Translations under genes and position numbers: made by a program | Origin: Thalassospira australica | GTDB lineage: Bacteria; Pseudomonadota; Alphaproteobacteria; Rhodospirillales; Thalassospiraceae | Assembly (NCBI RefSeq): GCF_000763295.1 | Contig: NZ_JRJE01000020.1 | Location: 186,001-250,000 of the forward strand | Length of the DNA: 64,000 nucleotides | Direction: 5' to 3' | Part shown: positions 9,539 to 18,802 of the stretch, one piece after another | How positions within the stretch are numbered: position 1 is the first letter of the stretch | Layout: each line of letters opens with the position of its first letter | The notes under the pieces: model-generated | Told to the model about the DNA's origin: nothing | Database searches by the model: none | What the model saw: only the letters and a program-made list of their open reading frames with translations

Positions 9539-11004
9539 CGCGGGCTTGCATCCTCAAGCTCCAGAATACCTTCAAGCTTTTGATAATCCTGCGCAGCCCA
9601 AAAAATGCTTCCGGTCTGGTTTCTGCGCGGGTCAACATCCAGAAACGAATATAGATTGTCCCATTCTGTTTCGGGTTGGCTGACGGGTTTGACGACCCCG
9701 ACCTTTTCGCTTTGCACCGCACTTTCGGCGGATGTCGGTGTGTCAAAAAGCTCTGCGGGGCGGTTTGATGTCCCGCCAAACAACCGCCCGGCCAAATCGG
9801 GTGCAAAGCCTGCCACCAGACTTTGAAACTGATCGGGCCTTGGATGCATATCGGTTAACCCAAGCACGACACCGCCCAGAACCGTCTCAAGCAAAAAACG
9901 GCTCGCGCCGGTGTTGGCCAAAACCACATCAAACAGTCCCAGCACTATTTCAAGGTTTTCCTCGGTCACTTGCCAGTCGATGGCTGTGGCCTCGGCGTCA
10001 GTCTCCGGCGTGCGCGATAATATCCCCGCAACCAACTGATCAATTATCTGGCTCAGATCATTCGGGTCCTTGAGCTCGGTAATATTGGCTTCCAGCCACG
10101 AAATTGCTGATTGCTGATCCGTCAGTTCAAACCTGTCTGACGTGATCGTTTGTGCCTGCCCCTCCGCCGCGGCCCACATGATCGGCATCAATGCGCCAAC
10201 CACGGCCAGTTTTCGCAGGATGCTGCGTATCCGTGCGCACTGCATCTTTGCAATTGTCGGCAATACCATTCGGGCAAATGCGCTTAGACCATGGGCATAT
10301 CGCGGGATCATGTATCGCGGCTGGCAAGCAATGCGCCACAGGAACTCGATCCCCGTCCGTTGCCATATGATTGGCGCACGCTTTACCTCACCTGCCAGAA
10401 CGTCAAACGCCCCGCCAACCCCCATGGCAAAACGGCATCCGGTTTGGGGAGCAAAGTGATCAACGAATATCTCCTTGCGTGGGGAAGGCAAGGCAACAAA
10501 CAGGGCATCTGCCTTCGCCTGCGCGACACATTTCACAAGTTTTTGGTCATCCATCTCATAACCATGATGGGTCCCGGCAATGATCAGGCCGGGAAAACGC
10601 AGAGGCAATTCCACAGACAACCGATCAAGCACCTCTTGTCGGGCGCCCAGCAAAAAGACACGCACACGGTCATGGGCGAAATGCCCAAGCAGATCGGTCA
10701 TAAGTTCAATGCCGGTCACCCGCTCTGGCACCTTGATCCCCATCATGCGTGCAGCCCAGACAATCCCCATACCATCGGCTGACAAGCAGTCCGCGCGCGC
10801 AAGCGCCCCAAACAAAGCGTCATTGCGCACCGCACCGGGCAGTTTTATGGCGTTTAAGGAATGCTGGCAAAAACAGGTGGGGGATCGGCGATCCGGTGAC
10901 TTTGCAAGTGCGTTTCTGATATCGCTGCAAAGTTCAGGGCGGGTACGAACATCAAGAGACAGGCCAAAAAATTCCGATCTTTCTACTGTCTTGGCATTTC
11001 GCAT
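9535..11004 (-). CDS. WecG/TagA/CpsF glycosyltransferase fused to an exported-looking helical domain
   Basis: The start at 11004 is preferred because a G-rich stretch precedes it; in-frame ATGs at 11016 and 11052 are alternatives. The product is 489 residues. Residues 10 to about 240 are a complete GT26 (WecG/TagA/CpsF) domain: SADGMG with the likely catalytic Asp77, then FLLGARQE, ALPSPRKE and GVGGAFDVLAGEVKRAP. GT26 enzymes add ManNAc or ManNAcA to lipid-linked sugars on the cytoplasmic face. From residue 254 the sequence reads like a fresh signal peptide: basic residues, a hydrophobic stretch, then EGQAQ. About 200 helical residues of unknown family follow. The frame is open throughout. 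An internal ATG at 10245 could also start a separate secreted protein, though its ribosome site is weak. Confidence 0.85.
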   Translation of the reverse strand: MRNAKTVERSEFFGLSLDVRTRPELCSDIRNALAKSPDRRSPTCFCQHSLNAIKLPGAVRNDALFGALARADCLSADGMGIVWAARMMGIKVPERVTGIELMTDLLGHFAHDRVRVFLLGARQEVLDRLSVELPLRFPGLIIAGTHHGYEMDDQKLVKCVAQAKADALFVALPSPRKEIFVDHFAPQTGCRFAMGVGGAFDVLAGEVKRAPIIWQRTGIEFLWRIACQPRYMIPRYAHGLSAFARMVLPTIAKMQCARIRSILRKLAVVGALMPIMWAAAEGQAQTITSDRFELTDQQSAISWLEANITELKDPNDLSQIIDQLVAGILSRTPETDAEATAIDWQVTEENLEIVLGLFDVVLANTGASRFLLETVLGGVVLGLTDMHPRPDQFQSLVAGFAPDLAGRLFGGTSNRPAELFDTPTSAESAVQSEKVGVVKPVSQPETEWDNLYSFLDVDPRRNQTGSIFWAAQDYQKLEGILELEDASPR

Positions 11005-11154
11005 TCCTGCCCCCATCCACGTCAATCTGAATGCCCCATTTAACCATAACACAGACTTTTCTGGATTTTCCCGTTTGTCGTTCGATGCTCAGGATCACAT
11101 CCAGGGTCGATCAACAGGTCTGTATAATTGGTTGAAGGCAATGCTAACTTATGA

Positions 11155-12321
11155 TTGATTTATCGACAACAACAGCATCCCAAGGTGATTGTCGCGGTGA
11201 AGGTGACATTACTGACCAACCTTGTGCCACCCTACCGAACAAATGCCTATGACGCGCTTCATCGCCGCGCTGTTTCGGCAGGTGGCGGCTTGCGGGTTAT
11301 CTGTACCCAACAGGGCGAACCACAGCGAAACTGGCCCGCAACAACGGCGTCTTTCATGCGCGAAAGGCTTCCCGGGCTTCTGCTTCCACTAGGTGAAAAC
11401 CGTACATTATCCATTCCTTTTGGGGTTACCCGCACCCTGCAAAAATCACCACCATCGGTTTTGATCCTTGCCGGGTTTGGTATCGCCCAATGGCAGGGGC
11501 AAAACTGGGCGCGTCAACGCAGGATTCCAACCATCTTGCAATTTGATGGCTGGGCAGGTTCCGATGATGCCTATACCAATCCTGTCAGGTGCAAGCTCCG
11601 TCAACACATGGTTGCCCGCGCTGATGGCTTCATTGCCGCAAGCACGCGCGGTGTGGCCTGGTTTGAACAGCAGGGAATACCAAACCAAAAGGTCGCAATT
11701 GCCCCCATCCCACCATCCTTTGAGGCCCCAGACGAAACCAATCTGAAGGATCGTGAAAACAGGCAATATGATTTGCTTTGGTGTGGGCGAACCACCAATT
11801 CAAAGGGCTTTGATCGCTTTATTGAAATCGTCGACAAACTTTCCAACCAAGGCATTACGGACAAAATCGCGATTGTTGGCAGCACCGACATCACAAACAC
11901 CACACAGCTTGTATCTGCAATTGGGGTATCAGAACGAACCGACGTTTTTGGACAACTGCCCCCAGACCAACTTCCCGCAATCCTGAACAATGCCAAGCTA
12001 TGCCTGTTTCCCAGCCGAAATGATGCATATGGCGTCGGTGTCATTGACGCCATAGCTTGTGGGGCCGTGGTTCTGGCAAGTTCGATGGTTGGCTGTGCAC
12101 CCGATGTTCTGGAAAATTCCGAAATTCTACCGGTCGATAACGACAAGGCCTGGGTCACAGCATGCATCCGTCTGCTTTCTGATCCCGACCATTGGGAACA
12201 AACCCGCGAAATTCAGGCCGGAAAGATCAACTTTAATACGCCCACGCATCACGGGGCGGCAATGTGGGATGCCATCACGCACGCAACATGTGAAGTTTCG
12301 GAAAGCCGCAGATGGAACTGA
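11155..12321 (+). CDS. Glycosyltransferase, GT4 family
   Basis: A 388-residue GT-B glycosyltransferase, first gene of the seven-gene plus-strand sugar operon. The N-domain begins TLLTNLVPPYRTNAYDAL, and the C-domain holds DLLWCGRTTNSKGFDRFIE and a donor-site motif DAYGVGVID, a D-x7-D form of the usual E-x7-E retaining signature. It should use a nucleotide sugar on a lipid-linked acceptor in the cytoplasm. The ATG at 11155 is used, but a GTG at 11197, with AAGGTG upstream, starts just before the first beta strand and may be the true start. The gene overlaps the next one by 10 bases. Confidence 0.85.
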   Translation: MIYRQQQHPKVIVAVKVTLLTNLVPPYRTNAYDALHRRAVSAGGGLRVICTQQGEPQRNWPATTASFMRERLPGLLLPLGENRTLSIPFGVTRTLQKSPPSVLILAGFGIAQWQGQNWARQRRIPTILQFDGWAGSDDAYTNPVRCKLRQHMVARADGFIAASTRGVAWFEQQGIPNQKVAIAPIPPSFEAPDETNLKDRENRQYDLLWCGRTTNSKGFDRFIEIVDKLSNQGITDKIAIVGSTDITNTTQLVSAIGVSERTDVFGQLPPDQLPAILNNAKLCLFPSRNDAYGVGVIDAIACGAVVLASSMVGCAPDVLENSEILPVDNDKAWVTACIRLLSDPDHWEQTREIQAGKINFNTPTHHGAAMWDAITHATCEVSESRRWN

Positions 12322-13523
12322 TCAAACCAAACGCGAGAACATCGACATCAGCACCATCGGTTTGGCTGATCAGCCGTATTGATCAAGCCAAAATACTCGC
12401 CAGTCATTTGAACGATCAACACAGACTGGCACGCTGGGACAGCTTTTGGCGCCATGACGGCACCGGCCCCATTCGCCCCAAATCACGACAGACTGATGCG
12501 CGTTTGTCTGATATTCCCGGTCGCCATCTGCTGCCTGACGTGCTTGGCAAAACAGCACAGAAACTGGGCCTGCTCGCGCCAAACCTTTACTCAGATGTTC
12601 CCTTGTCCATGCTGGCAGCCCTGCGCACACCCAAAGCCGACATTTTGCACGGACAGGGAAATTACAGCCTGCCCGCGATGCGCCGGGCAAAGGCACATGG
12701 CATGGTAACAATCTCAGATGTAACCGGCCAACTGGCAAAAATCCGTTGCCAACAGCTTGCCGCAGAATACGCCTGCCACAACCGGACATATCACGAAATA
12801 TCAGCCTTTCTTGCCCGACGCCGCACACAGGAGGCACAGTTTGCCGATGCGGTATTCGCGCCATCTGACGCGGTGGCCGATGGTTTGCAGCGGTGCGGCG
12901 TCGCACCAGAAAAAATTCATCTTGTACCCTTCATCGCGCCGGGCTGTCAGGCGCTGCTTGATCGGCACCGCACCACGCATAATGACACGATCGTTCGGCT
13001 GTTTTATGTCGGCAACCTGTCACTGGCAAAAGGCATCGCGCATCTTTTGACCGCATGGAAAACCATCCGCGAAAAGTTCGGGTTACGTGTCGTACTGACC
13101 CTTGTTGGCCCGGCAAAATCCTGTGCCCGGGCAATGCTGTCAAACCTGCCGGACGGGGTCACATGGCAGGGGCCTTTGCCCCATCGAAAGGTCGCTGACC
13201 TGATGCTTGGATCGGATGTTTTCGTCTTTCCCAGCCTGAGCGAAGGCGCAAGCCTTGCAACCATGGAAGCCATGGCAGCGGGATGCGCGGTCGTTACCAC
13301 CTTTGATGCCGGAAGCCCGGTAATCAATCACATAAGTGGGCTGATCGTGCCACCGCGTGATCCATCCTCGTTAGCAACCGCTGTCTCGGCCCTGATCGCT
13401 GATCCAACCATGCGCCAAAACATTGCACAAACGGCGCGGGACCAAATCGCCCGCGATCTTTTGCAAGGTTATGGCCAGCGTGTCGATCTGGCCCATGAAG
13501 CTGTTCTGTCGCGCCATGGTTAA
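12312..13523 (+). CDS. Glycosyltransferase, GT4 family
   Basis: A 403-residue retaining GT-B glycosyltransferase. The C-terminal domain is typical: VRLFYVGNLSLAKGIAHLL, VTWQGPLPHRKVADLM, then FPSLSEGASLATMEAMAAG, which carries the E-x7-E donor-site motif. The N-terminal acceptor domain is less conserved, with a stretch around HGQGNYSLPAMRRAKAHG that forms the first Rossmann-like unit. It overlaps the genes on both sides (10 bases upstream, 8 downstream), so expression is tightly coupled. The donor and acceptor sugars cannot be inferred. Confidence 0.87.
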   Translation: MELIKPNARTSTSAPSVWLISRIDQAKILASHLNDQHRLARWDSFWRHDGTGPIRPKSRQTDARLSDIPGRHLLPDVLGKTAQKLGLLAPNLYSDVPLSMLAALRTPKADILHGQGNYSLPAMRRAKAHGMVTISDVTGQLAKIRCQQLAAEYACHNRTYHEISAFLARRRTQEAQFADAVFAPSDAVADGLQRCGVAPEKIHLVPFIAPGCQALLDRHRTTHNDTIVRLFYVGNLSLAKGIAHLLTAWKTIREKFGLRVVLTLVGPAKSCARAMLSNLPDGVTWQGPLPHRKVADLMLGSDVFVFPSLSEGASLATMEAMAAGCAVVTTFDAGSPVINHISGLIVPPRDPSSLATAVSALIADPTMRQNIAQTARDQIARDLLQGYGQRVDLAHEAVLSRHG

Positions 13524-14664
13524 CAAGTTTCAAACCATACGATCTGGCCTCTATCCACTTTGGCTTATCGGTGCAAACCTGTCAGCCCGGCTGGGCGGCA
13601 TGGTGATCCTTCTGATCATCGGGCATTCTTTTGCAGCCGAGGTGCTTGGCGAATACTTTAAGGCACTTGCGCTGATTGGTTTGGCGATCACCGCAACACA
13701 GGCAGGCAGCGGGCCGCTTCTGGTTCGCCTCGCCCAAAGCCGGTCATTTGTCAAAGCCCGTTTTCTTGTGATTTTGCGGCTTGTGATTGCGCTTGTTTCA
13801 ACAGTCCTTGTCATCAAATACGCAGCCCAACCTTTGGGGCAATTCTGGCCCCTGATGCTTATGCCGTTTGCCTGTGCCCTTTCGCCGGACTGGATTGTGG
13901 CCGCCCAAACCAGATTTTCCAGATTGGGCCTGATTGCCGTTCTCGGACAAGTCACCGGTATCATGGTTGCCGTTTGGGCATCTGTCAGCCAATCACCTGA
14001 TGCGCTTTATGGCATTGCACCGGCAATCTCGCTGGCAAGCCTTGTTTTTGCTTGTTTGTTTGCATTCAAGCGCACCGGAAACGATAGCGACCTCACTGTC
14101 CCTGCCCGCCATGGCGAGAACGCCGTTGGCCTTGTCGGGTTCACATTGCTGGCAGGGTTTCTGCCCAACCTTGATTTCGTTTTATTGGGCGCAGGAGACG
14201 ACACATTGTTTCTCGCACAACGCGTTTTTCTACTTTGTGCGGGCCTGACTGCTGCGATTGCATCAACACTGTTTGCCAAACGTCAATCGGGACATTTGCG
14301 TGATTTCTGGCTGCTGATGCCAATGGCCTCGGTGTCCCTGATGCTTTTCTTCTGGCCTGAGGCCCTTGCGACATTGATCTATGGCGCACCATCCGATCTG
14401 CTGATCTCGGTCCTTCAGGCCGGTGCAGCATGGCCGATGCTGTTTGCGCTTTTGACACGGCAAATACTGATCTTGCAGGAAAAAACTGCGTTCAGGTTGG
14501 TCGGCTGGATATGCCTTGCACTGGCAATCATCACCGCATTTTCCATCCCCAACGTCGGCACCGCAACCGATGTCATGGTGCTGATTGAACTTCGCCTGGC
14601 GGTTTTGATGGTCATCCTGTCTGCCTGTCAGCGCTACGTGATCACCCGGCAGGTGACCGCATGA
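13516..14664 (+). CDS. Wzx-like polysaccharide flippase
   Basis: A protein of 382 residues from the ATG at 13516; an in-frame start at 13423 would bury 100 bases in the previous gene and adds a non-membrane leader. About ten to twelve hydrophobic helices run the whole length, beginning LWLIGANLSARLGGMVILL, as in the MOP superfamily of lipid-linked oligosaccharide flippases. It is slightly shorter than common Wzx proteins. The likely role is turning the undecaprenyl-linked repeat unit to the periplasmic side for the ligase-like proteins. It overlaps the next gene by four bases (ATGA). Confidence 0.78.
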   Translation: MVNKFQTIRSGLYPLWLIGANLSARLGGMVILLIIGHSFAAEVLGEYFKALALIGLAITATQAGSGPLLVRLAQSRSFVKARFLVILRLVIALVSTVLVIKYAAQPLGQFWPLMLMPFACALSPDWIVAAQTRFSRLGLIAVLGQVTGIMVAVWASVSQSPDALYGIAPAISLASLVFACLFAFKRTGNDSDLTVPARHGENAVGLVGFTLLAGFLPNLDFVLLGAGDDTLFLAQRVFLLCAGLTAAIASTLFAKRQSGHLRDFWLLMPMASVSLMLFFWPEALATLIYGAPSDLLISVLQAGAAWPMLFALLTRQILILQEKTAFRLVGWICLALAIITAFSIPNVGTATDVMVLIELRLAVLMVILSACQRYVITRQVTA

Positions 14665-15404
14665 ACCAACTGAAAACAACCATCCGCAATAACCAGCTTA
14701 TTCACGGGCAGTTTGGTGACATCACCTTTGGTCCGTGGGGATTGGAATGTTCGGACCGGCATGCGTTTGTCACCCTTACCGATACCCCAAGAAACGTTCA
14801 GCGCAACGAAAATGTCTGGTTGCTTTCCGGCGGTCGGCTGCAAATTGACTACGCCACACAACAATCAGAAACCAACACACTTCATCTTCAGGTTCGCTTT
14901 CACGCCCTTGATGACATCCTGTTGCAAGATGGTGTGCTGCGCATGGTTTTTGACAAAACGGCCATCAAACACGGGGTCATTGACAACAAAACGATCCTTC
15001 ATACCGATAGCGACAAATACCGCCTTCATCAAACCAACACGGTCAGGCTTGTCGGGCAGAACCACGCAACCATCACCGTCACCCTTGATCATGCCGAAGG
15101 TGCAGGGCGGTTTGATCCATATTTGTATCTTCGTGATCGGGCGGACCAGTGGATCATTCATGCACGTTTATTGCCGCGTAACCCGGTTGATCAGGTTTGG
15201 CTGCGCTGGGCCAATCGCTTTTTCACCGTCTCCGCCCCTGATCGCCTTGCCCAGTTATTATGGCGCATCACACCTGCCCAAAAGGCCCTTTGGCGATTGC
15301 GTGAACGCATGGGGCGAAACTGGCCGGAAATACAGGCCGTACCGCTTAACCGTCTTCAGCGTGGTCAATCATTGACGCTGGAGGTGACATGTCGCTTTCA
15401 TTAG
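14661..15404 (+). CDS. Unknown protein of the polysaccharide operon
   Basis: A 247-residue protein I do not recognise. The first 165 residues alternate hydrophobic and polar positions as in a beta sandwich. The last 80 are helical and basic (ITPAQKALWRLRERMGRNW) and then return to strand. No signal peptide or membrane helix is visible. It overlaps the flippase gene by ATGA and the next gene by 16 bases, so it is an integral member of the operon. Carbohydrate binding or modification in the cytoplasm would fit, but this is a guess from fold-like features and setting only. Confidence 0.7.
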   Translation: MNQLKTTIRNNQLIHGQFGDITFGPWGLECSDRHAFVTLTDTPRNVQRNENVWLLSGGRLQIDYATQQSETNTLHLQVRFHALDDILLQDGVLRMVFDKTAIKHGVIDNKTILHTDSDKYRLHQTNTVRLVGQNHATITVTLDHAEGAGRFDPYLYLRDRADQWIIHARLLPRNPVDQVWLRWANRFFTVSAPDRLAQLLWRITPAQKALWRLRERMGRNWPEIQAVPLNRLQRGQSLTLEVTCRFH

Positions 15405-16900
15405 CCCAATATGATCTGACCACCCGTTGTCGTAAAATTTCCTGTCAAATTGCAGATGATTTAACAAGACGACAACAGGCAGACGGGACTTTTGCCCTGC
15501 CGGATTTCTATGCCAAGGCCTTTGCCATCAACCTTTGGACCCAGCTAGATCGAAATCGGTTTCACGCCAATATTGAACGCGCGCTAACCGCATTAAAGAC
15601 GGAACCTCAGGACAGGGGGTATCACCGCGAATTCATTGAATATGCCTTCCGTGAAACGCCCGGACTGTCAGAAGAAACCATTGCAGGCGTTTTACGCAAC
15701 GCACCCTCACAAAGCCCCGATGTTGCCAATTGGCAAATACTTGGTCTGATGAACCGCCAAAAGCGGGACGACGGGCTTGGCACAAAGCTTACCAACCTCG
15801 CGCATTTTGCATTGATCCGCTGTCGGTATTGGCGAAGCCCGCTATTTCTGGACCGTCCAAACTGCTTTTCGGCCCAGTATCATGCCTTTTGCGCTGCACT
15901 TCTGTCCGATAGCCCAAACAAACACCAACAACGCCTGGCCCGCACAGCAACCAAATTGCTTGCAGCCCTGAGTGGTACGCACGGATATGCAAATTTGACC
16001 GGGCGTGGTGCGGGGCAGAGTTTTGGCGCAGTCTGTGCGTTATATGCCCTGATCAAACATGGATATCAGGCCCCGGCAAACGCCATCCTTGATCGGATTG
16101 AAAAGGCCGTTTTCACCGATGCGGGATTACCACTTAATCTGCTGGCGGCAGCCCCACTGCCAGATGCACCCGGCCCGGCAAACCCCGAAACACCGGGATG
16201 GTACAACTACAACCGCCATGATGATTATCTTGCCTTTGCGGGATACTGGCTGTGTAAGGCAGCAAAACTTCCTATGCACGGGAAACATCCGTCCCCCGCA
16301 GGCACAGTTGAAACCACATCACACTTTGCGCATTTCTCATCCCGGCACTATCATGCGCAGATGGCGTTGCGGGGCAAACAGGTGTTTGACGTATCCGGTG
16401 CGCCAGTCATCGTTTCCGGTCAGGGAACTACTGCAAAACTTCTTCTTCCCCCCACGGGCGGAGAACAGGACGTACCAAGTCTCTATGACAAGGAATCGCA
16501 TCCCCTACCCGCCATCGGTACAGATCATTTCGCACGCTTTCTTCGTACCAAACACACGGCCGACAACACGTTTGAAATTGCCTTTGAACTTCGTGGCATT
16601 GCAGGCACGCGAAAGATTGAGTTTCAGGATCATCAGGTCATCATAAGTGATGGCTTTCCCGATACATCAGGCCAATGCGCAGATCTTTTCCGTATCCTGT
16701 TTGATGGCAGAATTGATCTTATCCAAACTGCGGAACGCGTCATCATCTGCCCTGCCCTTGGCATACAGATGCATGCCAACACTGCGCTTCAGATTGATCA
16801 TTCCCCAACCTTTAGCGCCGCGGGACCCGCGATGCGCGTAAGTGCGCCAAATGCCAACAAAGCCAAACTCGTGATCATCTGGGGAAAGCCCAATGCGTAA
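15389..16900 (+). CDS. Predicted toroid plus beta-sandwich protein, polysaccharide-lyase-like layout
   Basis: A 503-residue protein. Residues 1 to about 290 are helical, with aromatic motifs (NCFSAQYHAFCAALL, GRGAGQSFGAVCALYAL, YNYNRHDDYLAFAGYWL). Residues 300-503 are strand-rich. This two-part layout recalls heparinase II/III-like and related lyases, where an alpha/alpha toroid is followed by a beta sandwich, and the Asn, Tyr and His residues in those motifs could be catalytic. There is no signal peptide, which is odd for a lyase, so it may act on lipid-linked intermediates in the cytoplasm or have lost lyase activity. I cannot place it in a named family. It overlaps both neighbours (16 and 8 bases). 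Confidence 0.7.
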   Translation: MSLSLAQYDLTTRCRKISCQIADDLTRRQQADGTFALPDFYAKAFAINLWTQLDRNRFHANIERALTALKTEPQDRGYHREFIEYAFRETPGLSEETIAGVLRNAPSQSPDVANWQILGLMNRQKRDDGLGTKLTNLAHFALIRCRYWRSPLFLDRPNCFSAQYHAFCAALLSDSPNKHQQRLARTATKLLAALSGTHGYANLTGRGAGQSFGAVCALYALIKHGYQAPANAILDRIEKAVFTDAGLPLNLLAAAPLPDAPGPANPETPGWYNYNRHDDYLAFAGYWLCKAAKLPMHGKHPSPAGTVETTSHFAHFSSRHYHAQMALRGKQVFDVSGAPVIVSGQGTTAKLLLPPTGGEQDVPSLYDKESHPLPAIGTDHFARFLRTKHTADNTFEIAFELRGIAGTRKIEFQDHQVIISDGFPDTSGQCADLFRILFDGRIDLIQTAERVIICPALGIQMHANTALQIDHSPTFSAAGPAMRVSAPNANKAKLVIIWGKPNA

Positions 16901-17633
16901 GCCGTTCACGATCATCACAACCGTGCATAATGGCGATGCACATCTGGTTGATTATTTTGATAATCTGGCATCAATCCTTGGCCCAAATGATCATGCAGTG
17001 ATCGTTGATGACGGCTCAGAAAACCCGGTAGCCCTTCCTGATAGATTGCAGGATAAAACCACCATCACAGTGCTTCACCCCGGCAGGATTGGACGCGGTG
17101 CGGCACTTAACCTGGCACTTGAAAACAGCCCGATCGATCTGATCGCCATACAGGATATTGACGATGCGTCCCATCCCGATCGGTTTGATCATCAGGCCAA
17201 ACATCTGACCGATCATCCCGGCGGGCTTGTTTTTGCCACGGCAACCTCTGACCCGTGGCGAGCGCGTTTTGGACATCTCCAGCACATCCCTGCTGCGCGG
17301 CTATATTTTGCCAATCCATTACATCATTCATCCCTTGCCATGCATCGGTCTGTCTGGGAACGCATTGGCGGGTATGACACCGATTTACCATGCTGTATCG
17401 ACCTTGATTTCTATTTACGGGCCGTCACCGTCGGGCAAGCAAGGATTTGGCGTATTGGGACGCCTCTGATCACCCGCACGCTTGATCCGCAAAGCCGATA
17501 TTTCTCCCGGATATCTGCTGATATCTACCAGCAAACACTTGCGATGGTGCTTGATCGCCACCGCATGCACCTGCCCCGATCGATTTGGCCCCTACTTGGC
17601 AAGCTGCGACGATTAAGCAGGGGGACGTTGTGA
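16893..17633 (+). CDS. Glycosyltransferase, GT2 family
   Basis: A 246-residue GT-A fold inverting glycosyltransferase. The N-terminus reads PFTIITTVHNGDAHL, with VDDGS at about 38-42 binding the nucleotide and IQDIDDASHP giving the metal-binding DxD-type motif. It is shorter than many GT2 enzymes and has no membrane segment, so it is a soluble or peripheral enzyme adding one sugar to the repeat unit. It overlaps the previous gene by eight bases and the next by GTGA. Confidence 0.87.
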   Translation: MRKPFTIITTVHNGDAHLVDYFDNLASILGPNDHAVIVDDGSENPVALPDRLQDKTTITVLHPGRIGRGAALNLALENSPIDLIAIQDIDDASHPDRFDHQAKHLTDHPGGLVFATATSDPWRARFGHLQHIPAARLYFANPLHHSSLAMHRSVWERIGGYDTDLPCCIDLDFYLRAVTVGQARIWRIGTPLITRTLDPQSRYFSRISADIYQQTLAMVLDRHRMHLPRSIWPLLGKLRRLSRGTL

Positions 17634-18730
17634 CAAAAAACGCAAAAGTCGTTGCCATGGTTCAGCTCCCACCGCCGATGCATGGTGCCGCAAAAATGAA
17701 CCAGCATGCTGTTGATGCCCTCTCAGCGCAGTTTGATCTTCAGGTGATTGAGATGCGCTTTGCCCGAACAGTGTCAGAGGTAAACCGCTTCTCGCTGCGC
17801 AAGCTTGCATTGGCGGTCTGGCTACTGATGCGGCTGGCCTGGAAGTTGCCACAGGCAAAGTCACTTTACATCTGCTTCGCGCCGTGTGGCTCCGCCTATT
17901 ACCGCGACTGTCTTTATGTTCTGCTGGCAAAGCTTTTTCGCGTGCCGGTGATATTGCATCTTCATGGTCGTGGCCTGCCCAACATGCGAAAATCGCGATG
18001 GCAGAAACAATTCCAGCAACATGTTTTTCACCGACAGACCGTCATCCTGTTAGGCGAAAAATTGCGCCCGGAAGTCACCGAATTGACCTGTACCACCGTG
18101 ATCATTCGCAACTGTCTGGAGGCTGGCTTATTTCTGCCTCAACGCACCGATCCATGGGCACCGCATCAGCCGGTCAGGCTTTTGTGGCTTTCCAATCTGT
18201 TTCGCTCCAAGGGCATCGAAACCCTGATTGCCGCATGTGCACTGCTGCGCGCCGAAGGCACAGATTGTCACCTGACCATTGCCGGTGATCATGGTGATAT
18301 CTCCAAATCCGAACTAGATGCCTTGCTGGAAAGACACCAGATGCATGATGCCGCAAGCTGCATTGGTCCTGTCTCGCCAAATGAAAGGCAGGCTGCGCTT
18401 AAAAACACTGACCTGTTTGTTTTTCCCAGTACCTATGCCAATGAAGCTCAGCCACTTGTCGTGCTTGAAGCCATGGCTGCATCTGTTCCCGTGATCACCA
18501 GCACCATCGCGACACTGCCGGAATTTGTCCGTCCTAGAGAAACCGGCCAATTGTGCCCGCCAGACAACCCGGATTTGCTGGCAACGGCCATCTCAACGGC
18601 CATCAAGGCACCCGAGGAAACAACAATCATGCGGGATCAGGCATACCAAATGTGCCAACATGAGTTCCATCACGAACGTTTTGCCCGCGAACTGACAAAG
18701 CAGGTTTCCGATATCACTGGTCCGCCCTGA
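17630..18730 (+). CDS. Glycosyltransferase, GT4 family
   Basis: I place the start at the GTG at 17630: a five-G ribosome site lies five bases upstream and the GTGA overlaps the previous stop. A frame open from 17585 is less likely. The product is 366 residues. The N-domain starts VVAMVQLPPPMHGAAKMNQH. The C-domain has LLWLSNLFRSKGIETLI and ANEAQPLVVLEAMAAS with the E-x7-E motif. This is the last gene of the operon; the next gene starts 72 bases on and belongs to an unrelated family. Confidence 0.88.
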   Translation: MTKNAKVVAMVQLPPPMHGAAKMNQHAVDALSAQFDLQVIEMRFARTVSEVNRFSLRKLALAVWLLMRLAWKLPQAKSLYICFAPCGSAYYRDCLYVLLAKLFRVPVILHLHGRGLPNMRKSRWQKQFQQHVFHRQTVILLGEKLRPEVTELTCTTVIIRNCLEAGLFLPQRTDPWAPHQPVRLLWLSNLFRSKGIETLIAACALLRAEGTDCHLTIAGDHGDISKSELDALLERHQMHDAASCIGPVSPNERQAALKNTDLFVFPSTYANEAQPLVVLEAMAASVPVITSTIATLPEFVRPRETGQLCPPDNPDLLATAISTAIKAPEETTIMRDQAYQMCQHEFHHERFARELTKQVSDITGPP

Positions 18731-18802
18731 AACACGACTTCACTTTTGTGTTTTTCACACGCAAAATAGCTTTTGCTTGCCATCGCAAACAGGACGACGC
18801 CA

